Assembly: GCA_963705835.1 (NCBI GenBank)
Contig: CAVPLC010000077.1
Coordinates: 6,090-70,089 of the forward strand
Length of the DNA stretch: 64,000 nucleotides
Direction: 5' to 3'
Source of the DNA: Palsa-504 sp963705835
Lineage (GTDB): Bacteria > Actinomycetota > Actinomycetes > Streptosporangiales > Streptosporangiaceae
Positions 55,666 through 64,000 of this stretch are shown here, in pieces (position 1 is the first letter of the stretch; every line of letters begins with the position of its first letter). A program made the translations under genes and the position numbers. The notes under the pieces are model-generated. The model did no database searches. It was not told the origin of the DNA and worked only from the letters and a program-made list of their open reading frames with translations.

Positions 55666-56832
55666 ATGAAACAACGACCCATTCGTGCCGTCATCAAAGC
55701 ATTGCTTTTCGCTGCATGCCTACCGCTCTTCGCGGCGGCCCAGACCCCGCCCGCCCCGGTGACCCCACCCCCGGCCAATGCGCCTGCGTTCCCGCCCTAC
55801 CTCTCGCCCGAGATCCACCCTGACAACACGGTGACCCTCCGCCTGCGCGCCCCCAACGCGCAGAAAGTCGACCTGGTGCTTGAAGGCGCAGTCACGGCCA
55901 TGCAGCAGGATGCGGCCGGTCTGTGGACCGCGACCACCCCGGTCCTCGCACCCGAAATCTATGGTTATCGCTTTGTGGTCGATGGCACGCCGCTGCTGGA
56001 CCCCAGGAACACCGATGTGCGCGACAACATGCTGACCCTTTGGAGCAATCTCACCATTCCCGGCACGCCCCCCGAACCGTGGGAGTTGCAGTCCATTCCG
56101 CACGGCATCGTGGAACACCATTTCTACACTTCGCAGGTGGTTCTCGGCCTGCCCAACAATCAAAGCGACTACTACGTCTACACGCCGCCCGGTTATAACG
56201 CGAAGTCCCGGGAGAGCTATCCCGTTCTCTATCTTCTGCACGGCTACAGCGATGCAGCCGACGGCTGGACCCAGGTGGGGAAGGCGAACTTTATCCTCGA
56301 CAGCCTGATCGCCTCGGGCAAAGCGAAGCCGATGATTGTGGTGATGACGCTGGGCTATGGCAACATGGCGGTGCTCAAGCCCGGGCGCACTCCGGATCTC
56401 AATGAGCAGAATTACGACCTCTATCAAAAAGCACTCGTCACCGAAGTGATCCCGCAGATTGAAGCTAACTATCACGTGTCGAAGAAGCGCGAGGATCGCG
56501 CTATCGCCGGTCTATCCATGGGCGGCCATGAGAGCCTGTTCGTCGGTCTTACGCACCCGGAGCTGTTCGCCTGGATCGGTACCTTCTCCGCCGGCCTCAA
56601 TGCCAAAGCCATCGCGGATCTTCCGCAGACCAACGCGCAGAAGGCAAACCTTCGTCTGCTGTGGATGGCCTGCGGTGTAGACGATGCGCTGCTCAAGCCC
56701 AACCAGACCGTGATCGCCGCGCTCAAAGCCGAAGGACTTCCGGTGACTGCTATCGAAACCCCAGGTCACCACCAATGGCCGGTCTGGCGCGACAATCTCA
56801 TCCATTTCGCTCCGCTACTGTTTCAGAAGTAG
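55666..56832 (+). CDS. Secreted esterase (feruloyl-esterase/esterase-D type) with N-terminal E-set domain
   Basis: A 388-residue exported hydrolase. The signal peptide is AVIKALLFAACLPLFAAAQ. Residues about 45-125 form a CBM48-like Ig domain (TVTLRLRAPNAQKVDLVLEG; YGYRFVVDGTPLLDPRN). The alpha/beta-hydrolase follows: YPVLYLLHGYSDAADGWTQV, nucleophile Ser in AGLSMGGHES, Asp in ACGVDDALL and His in ETPGHHQWPVW. The layout is common among polysaccharide-associated acetyl/feruloyl esterases. The reading frame is intact. Confidence 0.9.
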   Translation: MKQRPIRAVIKALLFAACLPLFAAAQTPPAPVTPPPANAPAFPPYLSPEIHPDNTVTLRLRAPNAQKVDLVLEGAVTAMQQDAAGLWTATTPVLAPEIYGYRFVVDGTPLLDPRNTDVRDNMLTLWSNLTIPGTPPEPWELQSIPHGIVEHHFYTSQVVLGLPNNQSDYYVYTPPGYNAKSRESYPVLYLLHGYSDAADGWTQVGKANFILDSLIASGKAKPMIVVMTLGYGNMAVLKPGRTPDLNEQNYDLYQKALVTEVIPQIEANYHVSKKREDRAIAGLSMGGHESLFVGLTHPELFAWIGTFSAGLNAKAIADLPQTNAQKANLRLLWMACGVDDALLKPNQTVIAALKAEGLPVTAIETPGHHQWPVWRDNLIHFAPLLFQK

Positions 56833-56921
56833 CGTGTCAATTCGGAGTATCTTGGGCCCTTGCTCTCAAAAACCGAGAGGAGTACCGTGTTTGCATTGTA
56901 CGTATGAACCGGGGGCCAGAT

Positions 56922-57497
56922 ATGAAATGCGCCAGCATCCTCTCGCTCGCCATCCTGCTTACGACCACGTGTGCATTTAGCCAAGAGACCGTCATTCGTT
57001 CCGACGCAAAGCTCGCCTTGGCGACGCCTCCCTTGCACATGGACCGCACCAATTGTCCCGTCGGCCTGGAGGTAAAACATGCAACCGGGCTCCCCACTGC
57101 AATAGGCGCCGAGGCTCCCTCCATCAACGGAAAGGCACTTCCTTATGGTCAGGTCCGGCTGTCGGTTCAGAATCATGGAATCCGTCTCATCTTGACCAAC
57201 CTCTCGCCGCAGTCCATCGTGAGCGCGCAAGTCGTCGTTCACGGATTTAGTAACAAGTGGAGATACGTCCCCTTATCGGGAGCGGATCCTGATCTGGCAA
57301 CGACGGTTGACGTCGCATTGGACGTGAAAGGAAACGGCCAGGCTTCGCGCAACCTTTCGTTAAGCCGCTTCACTGCGATCACCGCCGTGGACGTGAACGC
57401 GATTACCTACGCCGACGGCTCCACTTGGCGCACCTCTTCACCGGGGGCCTGTAGCGCGTCTCCCGATCTGTTCATGCTAGTGAACGCTGAGCGATAG
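56922..57497 (+). CDS. Secreted protein of unknown function
   Basis: A 191-residue product. The ATG at 56922 was preferred because it places a signal peptide (CASILSLAILLTTTCAFSQ) at the N-terminus; ATG 56904 is in frame just upstream. The mature part is beta-rich: GQVRLSVQNHGIRLILTNLS, PQSIVSAQVVVHGFSNKWRY, and ends AITYADGSTWRTSSPGACSA. Similar small exported proteins are frequent in Acidobacteriota in my recollection. No enzyme motif is visible. Confidence 0.65.
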   Translation: MKCASILSLAILLTTTCAFSQETVIRSDAKLALATPPLHMDRTNCPVGLEVKHATGLPTAIGAEAPSINGKALPYGQVRLSVQNHGIRLILTNLSPQSIVSAQVVVHGFSNKWRYVPLSGADPDLATTVDVALDVKGNGQASRNLSLSRFTAITAVDVNAITYADGSTWRTSSPGACSASPDLFMLVNAER

Positions 57498-57591
57498 TCA
57501 GACGGAGTGAGCTGACATCGTATTACCTGCGCGTCTCGTCTATACAGAGGTCAAGCGTTCGTACACTGCAAGCCATGGAGGAATTGTTCCG

Positions 57592-58044
57592 ATGAAGAAG
57601 CCATTCAGTTTTCGTTTACAGAGCGCTGTCCTGGCCGTATGCCTGGTGGGTGGCGCTCACGTCTTTGCCCAGGAACCCGGTGGAGCTCCCGAAACCCCCG
57701 CGCCACCCCCGCCATCGCGGGATGATGGATCCGGCGCAGCAATTGGAGGGGATGACCAAGCGCTACAACCTCTCCGCCGATCAGCAAACCCAACTCAAGC
57801 CCATTCTGGCATCCCAGCAGCAGCAAATGCAGGCGTTGCGCGGGGATTCCTCGCTATCGCGGGAAGACCGCATGGCCAAGATGCAGAGCATTCACGCCGA
57901 CACCAAGACAAAGATTGAAGCCGTTTTGAACGATGACCAGAAAAAGAAGTTTGAAGCAGATCAACAGCAAATGCAGGAGCGCATGCAGCAGCGGATGCAA
58001 GGCGGCGGTGGGCCGGGTGGGGCGGACCTCCACCACAACAGTAG
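57592..58044 (+). pseudogene. Spy/CpxP-like (LTxxQ) periplasmic protein, frameshifted
   Basis: The signal peptide LQSAVLAVCLVGGAHVFAQ opens in one frame; after an indel near 57715 the next frame carries MDPAQQLEGMTKRYNLSADQ, QTQLKPILASQQQQMQAL and KIEAVLNDDQKKKFEADQQQ, a helical LTxxQ-type domain with Gln-rich tail. A further indel near 58020 is needed to reach the natural end PPPQQ-stop at about 58044. Such proteins bind misfolded proteins or metals in the periplasm. Confidence 0.7.
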
Positions 58045-58109
58045 CGCTCTGCGCGGAGCACTTGAAGGGGCGGGAATAATATGCTCTCATCCTGGGGTCA
58101 CGGCAGCAG

Positions 58110-59632
58110 ATGGAAGTTACTCGTCTGCTGCCCAGGTTGAGAATGATGATCCACGGCAAAGTGACGGCTGCGCTGCCGATGGTGTTATTGACCCTGACCA
58201 GCCTGGTCATGGCCGCCGATACCGATACCAATCTCCTCAAGAACAATGGCTCTCTTGACCGGCTCTTCAAGCAGACCGGCGTGTACAACGCATCGAGCAC
58301 CGGCAAGACGCCGGGTTTCGTGGTCGATCCCGCATGGCCGCAGCCGCTGCCGAACAACTGGCTTCTGGGCCAGATAGGCGGGCTCTATGTCGACCAGCAT
58401 GACCATATCTGGGTCTACAACCGGCCGCGCACCATGACCAATGAAGAGGCCGGCCTCGAAGGGCCCGTGCCCGGCGCCATCGATGCAGAAGGGTCAGCCG
58501 GTCAACGGCCTGGGCCAGGTGCGCGCGTATGGCACCGATCGCCGATTGCTGCAAAGCCGCTCCTTCGGTTCTGGAGTTTGATACCGACGGCAAGCTGCTG
58601 CGCGCCTGGGGCGGTCCGGCCGATCCCGGTTTCATCGGCGGTAAATGCAAGGCGGAGGCAGGCTGCATCTGGCCCAACAGTGAGCACGGCATTTATGTCG
58701 ACCAGAACGACAACGTCTGGATCTCGGGAAATTCCGCGGCGGCCGACCACGGGAGGCATCGCCCTGGACGACGAACAAGGAAGGCGGCGACGGCTTCGTA
58801 CTGAAGTTCGACATGGACGGCAATTTCAAGATGAGAATCGGCGGAACTCCCAAGGGACCAGACAGCAACGACACGCATGGCGGCATCAATGGCACGCCGC
58901 TGCTCTACCAGGCGGCGGACATGGTGGTCGATCCCGCAACCAACCGCCTCTACATCGCCGACGGCTACGGAAACCGCCGCGTCCTGATCGTCGACGCCGA
59001 CACCGGCAAATATATCGGCCATTTCGGCGCCTATGGAAACAATCCCGTCGACGACGCAGCCGCCAAGGCCGCCGGGACGTGGATCGCGGACTACACCAAA
59101 GGCAACAAGAAGCCCGCATTCTTCCGCAACCCCGTGCATTGCGTGAAGATCGCCAATGACGGCAAGATTTATGTCTGCGACCGGGGAAACGATCGCATTC
59201 AGGTGTTTGACAAGAACGATCCCGCGCTGGGCAAGCCGTGCAGCAATCCGGCCGGCGAGGCCGGCAAATGCGGTTTCGTGGCCGAGCAATTTGTCAGCGA
59301 GCACACCAACATCATTGGAACAGCCGTTTCCATGAACTTCTCCACGGACAAGGCGCAGAGTTGCCTCTATGTCGGAGACAACGCCAACATGACCATCTAC
59401 ATCCTGAACCGAAGCAATCTGCAGGAGCTGGGCCGGCTCGGACGCAGTGGCCGGATGCCGGGAGAATTCCACTGGCTGCACCAGGTGAGCGTGGACAGCA
59501 AGGGCAACATCTATACCGGCGGAAGTCGATACCGGGAAACGGATCCAGAAGTTTCTCCGCTATGGCGGAACCGGGTGCAGCGGAACCGGATCGTCTATCG
59601 TGGGCGGACCCATCTCTACAAATAGCGGGTAA
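58110..59632 (+). pseudogene. Secreted NHL-type six-bladed beta-propeller protein, frameshifted
   Basis: Begins with a signal-like VTAALPMVLLTLTSLVMAA, then blades such as GGLYVDQHDHIWVYNRPRT, HGIYVDQNDNVWISGNSAA, ADMVVDPATNRLYIADGYGN, VHCVKIANDGKIYVCDRGND and SVDSKGNIYTGE. Each has the NHL/SMP-30-like D-x-x-G-x-x-Y/W pattern. Four frame changes (about 58500, 58740, 58805 and 59521) are needed to read it through. The natural tail, RIQKFLRYGGTGCSGTGSSI, ends at 59632. A substrate is not evident. Confidence 0.75.
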
Positions 59633-59669
59633 GTCAGGCTCTTCCCGCGGGCTGGCGAAGCCGCATATT

Positions 59670-61024
59670 TTACTCGGACTTGAGTATGGTTTGCGACTCG
59701 ATTTTGGCGGGATCGAGCTGAACGTTGAAACCGGGGCCGGTGGGCAGGGCGATGTGGGCGTTGACCGGAACCAGGGGATTGCTTTCAAAGTGGTAGTAGT
59801 GCCGCATCTTGTTCACCAGGTACTCTCCCAGGGGAAAGGTCATGGGCGACTGGCTGCAGATGATGTGCACGGCGGCGCGCAGGCTATGGCCGTGCGGGAT
59901 CACGGGCACATCGTGCAGCGAAGCGACGGTGCCGATGCGCACCAGCTCCGAGGTGCCGCCGCACCACTCCGGATCGGCCTGTACTACGGAGAGCGCGCCC
60001 GCCTGCAGGTAGCGCTCCACCTCCCATCTGCCGTAGAAGTGCTCTCCGGAGGCGATGGGAATCGTGGTGCTGCGGCGCATGGCGGCAAAGCTCTCGATCT
60101 TCTCCGGGTGAGTCGCTTCTTCGATCCAGTGAGGACGATACTTCTCCACCTGGTGCGCCCATTCCAGGGTGTAGTCCTGGTCCCATCCGCTGTAGGCGTC
60201 GAACATGATCTCGCTGTCGTCGCCCAGGGTCTCGCGCAGGATGCGGACCAGTTCGACATTCTTCTGCATGCCCTCGGGCCCGGAGCCGGGGCCGTAGCCC
60301 ATGAACCACTTCTGGTAGCGGAAGCCTTGCTGCTTGATGGCCAGGGCGCGGGTGCGCACCGCCTCCGGCTGGAGCGAAAAACCGAGGCAACTGGCGTACA
60401 TCTCGACCGAGGAGCGCGGTGGGACCGCCCAGCAGCCGATACACCGGCACGCCGTAGTAGCGGCCGCGCACATCCCAGAGCGTGTTGTCGACCGCGCTGA
60501 TCGCCATCATGAAGAATCCATCGCGCGAGTGCCGGTTGGAGCGATACATCTCGTCCCACAGCGCTTCCCCGGCAAGCGCGTCCTTGCCCAGGAGAAAGGG
60601 GCGCAGCTCCTGTTCGACCACAATGGCCGCGCTCTTCTCGATGGGGCCGTACAGACCTTCGATACCGCCGGCGGTGTGCAGGCGAAGATAGATCGCGCTG
60701 GTATGGACCTCTTTCGTGCCCGACGGCTTATCGGTGTAGGGTTCGGGGCGCAGATCGTCGTAGACGTCCAGCGGATTCACTTGCGGCTGCCCGTTGACGC
60801 CTGCCTCCTCGGTATACCTGCCATGCAGTTCGATCAGTTCCACCGCTTCAATCTTCAGCGGACCGCCGGCATGATCGTTGGCCGGAGCAAAGGCCGCGGC
60901 CAGAGCTCTGGGGCGGGCCGTGGCGAATGCGGTGGCAGCCGCGCCCAGCAGGAAGCTGGCGACGGTTGGTTGGAGGAAAAACGGACAGAGAACCGGGGCG
61001 AATGGAGTCAGACGAGCGTGTCAT
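59670..61024 (-). pseudogene. Enolase-superfamily (mandelate racemase-like) enzyme with export signal, frameshifted
   Basis: The ATG at 61024 (after AAGGAAAC) opens a Tat-like leader whose hydrophobic core VASFLLGAAATAFATARPRA lies in a neighbouring frame, implying an indel near 60980. The N-terminal capping domain reads VELIELHGRYTEEAG to MMAISAVDNTLWDVRGRYYG. A second indel near 60425 leads to the barrel: QQGFRYQKWFMGYG (catalytic Lys), EIMFDAYSGWDQDY, HWIEEATHPEKIES (metal ligands) and VPVIPHGHSLRAAVH. This matches sugar-acid dehydratases of the MR group. Substrate is unknown. Confidence 0.8.
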
Positions 61025-61323
61025 TGTTTCCTTGTGGATCTCCTTGTGCACTGCCTCTTGCGTCGCCGCGGCCCCGACGATCGGACCGCGGCACGACGTA
61101 TCCACTCTACCGCCTAACGAATCCCGGCGAACAGAGTGTGACGTTATGCCACTCGATGTTTATGGGCTATACCCGCCAAGCCAGCAACTGTTAGCTGACA
61201 GTGATCTCAAAGAATTGCCCGCAGAACCTCCTAGAATCACTTCATTCTCTCCCGGAGGCGTACCGATGAATTCCTGCGATGTAGCGCAGCACGGAATCAA
61301 CCTCAACGTCGAGTTCCACAGCG

Positions 61324-61875
61324 ATGAGCGACGAAGGGCTGATTGCTGCGGCGCAATCGGGCCAGGAGTGGGCCTTCGTCGAACTGTGCACACGTAGCTC
61401 GAAACGCGCCTTCAGCACCATCTACAGCGTTACCAAGAATCGTGAGGACGCGGAGGATGCGCTGCAGGATTCCATGCTGCGCGCCTTTGAGCATTTACGG
61501 CAATTTGACGGAAGGTCCAGCTTTGCCACCTGGTTCACCCGGATCGGCATCAATTCTGCGCTCATGATCCTGCGCAAGAAGCGTGTCCGGCCGGAAACGT
61601 CGATGGACGTAACCGCTGAAGAAGAGTCCTGGAGGCATTGGCAAATTTCCGAGCACTCCATGGACCCGGAGAAACATTACGTGGTACGCGAGCGGTCCAG
61701 GCATCTAAGACGGGCGATCGGTCAGCTGCCAACCCCGCTCCGCTCGGTGATCGAGCAGGGACAGATGAAGGGGCATTCGACCAAGCAGATCGCCGACCAT
61801 ATGGGCATTTCGGTTCCCGCCACGAAGTCCCGCCTGGCGCGAGCCAGAGCGGCTCTACGCAAGTCAATGACGTAG
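61324..61875 (+). CDS. ECF-type RNA polymerase sigma factor
   Basis: A 183-residue sigma factor. Region 2 reads AQSGQEWAFVELCTRSSKRA and DAEDALQDSMLRAFEHLRQF, and FDGRSSFATWFTRIGINSAL; region 4 reads LPTPLRSVIEQGQMKGHSTK and QIADHMGISVPATKSRLARA. The linker lacks the redox Cys of some ECFs. No anti-sigma gene is adjacent downstream. The start MSDEGLIAAAQSGQEWAF is typical. Composition matches the low-GC block. Confidence 0.88.
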   Translation: MSDEGLIAAAQSGQEWAFVELCTRSSKRAFSTIYSVTKNREDAEDALQDSMLRAFEHLRQFDGRSSFATWFTRIGINSALMILRKKRVRPETSMDVTAEEESWRHWQISEHSMDPEKHYVVRERSRHLRRAIGQLPTPLRSVIEQGQMKGHSTKQIADHMGISVPATKSRLARARAALRKSMT

Positions 61876-62264
61876 AGTCATCCAGCGGCTCGTGCCGTAT
61901 ATCACAAAATCACTTTGCGCCAATCATGCTTGCGCTGGCGCAACGAACTCTGATCGTCCCGGTGCTATATCTGCTTCATTGCAGCTCTTCGCTTGCGACG
62001 GAGCTACTCCGGGATTCGCTTGTGCTAAAGAGACTCCCGCCAATTTCGGAAATGCGGGAGGAAGAGTTGTCCTGGTTGAGGCGGTTGTCATACGGAATGA
62101 TGGGTATGCATTGCTGTCCGCGGTCGTGGTCGGATTTTGGAGCATCCGCGCGATTCGTTTCGAGCAGCTCGAGGTAGCTGCGGCGATCTGCAGCCAACTC
62201 TTCGCGGAATGGCTGGAAGATTCTGGTTTGAGCACGAAAACCGCCTCCGATCCCGCGTGGGATT

Positions 62265-62671
62265 TTGGATTGCGTCACCACCTTGTCGGACGGCGAGCCG
62301 ATTTACATCGTGCAGATGAAAGAGCATCGGCGCTTTGTCACCTTTCAGGCGAATCTAGCGATATCTCCAGAGCATCAGGCGATTCTCAAAGCGATGCCCA
62401 GCACGTATTTCGAGAAGCTGGCGCAAGAGGTAGTCCTCAAGGTTTTCCTGGCTAAGATGGTGCTTGCCATTCGTACGCGGCTCAGCGATGTCTCGCTCTT
62501 TTCCCAGCTCGCGATCACCGACCTGACAGAGGACGCGTTTTTAAAGCACTGGACGATATGGACAACGCCATCCTGCTGGCGCGCAACATCATTTTGCAGG
62601 GCGTGGAACGCGCGCCGCGGTTAGTAAGTCCGGCGAGATACGCGCATGTACGAGCATCGCTAAGGACTTAG
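62265..62671 (+). pseudogene. DUF2299-like small protein, frameshifted
   Basis: The frame carries VTTLSDGEPIYIVQMKEHRR, FVTFQANLAISPEHQAILKA and VLAIRTRLSDVSLFSQLAIT, with chaperone-like alternation of strands and helices that I loosely liken to DUF2299. An indel near 62545 moves to the next frame (DDMDNAILLARNIILQGVER), ending at 62671. Upstream, 62150-62260, fragments such as ICSQLFAEWLEDSG in another frame may be its N-terminus. Assignment is tentative. Confidence 0.45.
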
Positions 62672-63033
62672 AGGTGGCGGAAGATTTCTCTCCGGCGTTG
62701 ACAAGTTGGGCTCCTCACACTGAAGCGCTATTGGGTTATCGGCGATAGCTCTTGTAAGGTAGGGAATACAGTGGACGCGGATAGTCGTTCCTGTAAGCGG
62801 CTATCGTCATCAAACGCAGGCGCACGTGAAAGACGGTTGGACGGTTGAGCCTTTTGTGGTTGCCCAGGCGGCCGCATTGGTTCAGATTTTCGTCGATCCG
62901 GCAATCATGTCCTTAGGGCTGCTCCACGCTGGGCTGAGGGCTTAGGCAAATGACTTGGCTGCCCGCCTGCACGATTAGAGCCGGGTGCCACAACCGGTGT
63001 GGTGGATGAACGCCATGCAACGGGTGATGACTT
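62672..63033. other. Intergenic region without recognisable gene
   Basis: No protein-like frame, RNA gene or strong repeat was seen. Base composition remains that of the low-GC block. Confidence 0.5.
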
Positions 63034-63414
63034 ATGAATCCCGGCGCCGATGAGCTGAATGGGTCGCTAAAGCAGTTACAGGAAGTTTGGCGCGTCTCCA
63101 ACAAGTACAACGCTGCGGCCTGCTGCACGATCTGTAACGGCGTGGTGCAACACGAGCCTTGGTGCGTCATTGTCAACAAGGACATGGAGTATGCCTTCCT
63201 GCTCGCTGTGGACCCCGTAGTCATCACCGAAGGGGACAAGATTACGCTGCATTCCCTGGGCGTGGCATGGCATTCCTGCGCCGACTATCCGAATGGGCGG
63301 CGGGCGAGAACGACTGTTCCTATTCAGGTCCCAGGATTAATGGGCCGAATGGATTATCGATCAGAGCCTTCCATCCCCCATCCGGCTGCTTGCGAAATAC
63401 TGTGGTTGCGGTGA
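63034..63414 (+). CDS. Small Cys-containing protein of unknown function
   Basis: A 126-residue frame with a compact protein-like core: QLQEVWRVSNKYNAAACCTI, CNGVVQHEPWCVIVNKDMEY, AFLLAVDPVVITEGDKITLH. The CCTIC cluster may bind metal. After about residue 85 the sequence loses protein character, so the natural C-terminus may be shifted by an indel. The Cys-rich core seems familiar from Acidobacteriota, but I cannot name a family. Confidence 0.45.
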   Translation: MNPGADELNGSLKQLQEVWRVSNKYNAAACCTICNGVVQHEPWCVIVNKDMEYAFLLAVDPVVITEGDKITLHSLGVAWHSCADYPNGRRARTTVPIQVPGLMGRMDYRSEPSIPHPAACEILWLR

Positions 63415-63580
63415 AGGTCCTTCTGCAGCGCCCTTGACATGAAGAATCCAGCGAGACACGAAAAGCGCCACGCCGTCGGCTTCGATGACTTGCGTTTGAG
63501 CTGCTTTGCCGAAGCAGCCGGATTGCATCGCTCGGGCAAAAAAACTTCTTAGTTCCTCCGTTCCCCGGGCTACTTTCCCT
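63415..63580. other. Right end of the low-GC block
   Basis: No gene is recognised. Composition changes sharply at about 63,580, inside the minus-strand codons for SDFWDRLEP: rightward the sequence is high-GC and encodes a peroxidase N-terminus, leftward the same frame continues without family resemblance. No repeat or integrase marks this border. Confidence 0.65.
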
Positions 63581-63786
63581 GGCTCCAGCCGGTCCCAGAA
63601 GTCCGAGCCGAAGCCCACCACGCAGCTCAGCCCGCCGTTCAGGTCGCGGAAGCCCACCGAGCGGAGCAGCCCGGCCAGGTCGCCGCACAGGTCGCGGACG
63701 GTCTGCTCGCCGCCCGGCCGCACGGTGTAGATGATGAAGATGGCCGCCCCGGTCAGCGGCCCGCTGACCGGCTGGGGGATCGTCAC
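63581..63786 (-). pseudogene. Dyp-type peroxidase N-terminal fragment
   Basis: About 68 codons from a possible GTG at 63786 read VTIPQPVSGPLTGAAIFIIY, then GEQTVRDLCGDLAGLLRSVG and SCVVGFGSDFWDRL, the N-terminal ferredoxin-like half of YfeX/DypB-type haem peroxidases. The haem-binding His and the GxxDG loop would lie beyond the cut at about 63,580 and are absent. The gene is truncated by the border of the low-GC block. Confidence 0.65.
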
Positions 63787-64000
63787 CGCCTGGCTGGCGG
63801 GCGTCGGATCGGCGTCATGGGCGCGGCCGAGGTGTGGGCGGAGCAGGGTCAGGTCGGCCGGGGAGAGCCGGTCGCTGGCCGTCTTGGCCTGGTGCCAGTA
63901 CGGGTACAGCAGCACCGGGGGCGCTGACCTTGTCCAGCCGCCGGAAATCGTCCGCGGTCAGTTCCAGGTCGGCCGCGACCCCGTCGGCCAGTTGCGCGCT
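63787..64000 (-). pseudogene. Aldo/keto reductase C-terminal fragment
   Basis: The window edge cuts into the C-terminus of an aldo/keto reductase: ADGVAADLELTADDFRRLDK, then after an indel near 63935 SAPPVLLYPYWHQAKTASDR and LSPADLTLLRPHLG. This is the usual helical tail of actinobacterial AKRs. No stop occurs before the peroxidase sequence, so the two run together in frame. The 5' part lies beyond the window. Confidence 0.6.

Noticed and set aside
61892..62455. A 187-codon ORF overlapping the DUF2299-like gene as a separate protein
   Set aside because: Its first part is low-complexity and its last part is a shifted reading of the better-supported frame; only a short middle segment might be the true N-terminus.
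51595..63585. Interpreting the low-GC block as a genomic island delivered by the IS21 or two-recombinase element
   Set aside because: Those elements lie 38 kb away, and neither border of the block has their end sequences, a tRNA or direct repeats.

Overview
The window is mostly high-GC DNA of an actinomycete (Actinomycetota). Markers are mycothiol synthase (mshD), an orphan GlnR-type regulator, a DivIVA-like coiled-coil protein, MurT/GatD, a Fur-katG pair, HTH/MmyB fragments, frequent GTG starts and ATGA/GTGA operon overlaps. The genus cannot be read from the sequence; a soil Streptosporangiales-like lineage is my inference. From about 51.6 to 63.58 kb base composition drops and the genes look Acidobacteriota-like. 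High-GC sequence then resumes to the end. Both borders of that block cut genes, and they cut different genes, so the block is either a misjoined contig or a complex acquisition.

Layout. 0-2 kb: SRPBCC protein, DUF6544-like protein and a small membrane protein. 2-4.6 kb: two secreted-protein genes with a duplicated leader (one decayed), a small basic protein and a divergent LuxR-type regulator. 4.6-7 kb: an IS110-family transposase and a small ORF, each followed by a copy of a hairpin whose stems co-vary. 7.2-8.5 kb: a frameshifted M24 peptidase relative. 8.5-14.1 kb: an IS21-family remnant whose istA is split by a 3.75-kb element encoding only two overlapping tyrosine recombinases. 14.1-15.3 kb: a tail-to-tail HEPN/nucleotidyltransferase pair of toxin-antitoxin type. 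15.5-22.5 kb: DinB, VOC, ABC-F, several broken genes, and a two-gene membrane-protein/winged-helix operon behind a perfect palindrome. 22.6-27.5 kb: a spermidine-synthase-like membrane protein, then fur-katG. 27.6-34.2 kb: pentapeptide/DinB protein, a membrane-anchored CbbX-like AAA+ ATPase, a secreted protein, a FAD oxidoreductase, Ppx/GppA and a DivIVA-like protein.

34.6-43.2 kb is a conserved-looking actinobacterial block: mshD, glnR, moaD, ECF sigma/anti-sigma, thioredoxin, then a cysteine-containing leader peptide ahead of DUF4395, thiosulfate sulfurtransferase and DUF1416 (SseC-like) genes, then a GntR regulator and an orphan PstS. This ties nitrogen control, mycothiol and sulfur handling together. 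43.3-47.3 kb holds two overlapping genes resembling type IV coupling ATPases with degenerate nucleotide-binding motifs; I consider this the best candidate for an undescribed system. MurT-GatD (lipid II amidation) follows, then an ABC permease cut at the left border of the foreign block.

The low-GC block carries a tandem duplication of a large MscS-type channel, an esterase, secreted proteins, a beta-propeller protein, an enolase-superfamily enzyme, an ECF sigma factor and palindromic intergenic repeats. One-base frameshifts are frequent in the accessory 2-22 kb and in this block but rare in the core 32-49 kb. This could be real decay or read error; the sequence alone cannot separate the two.
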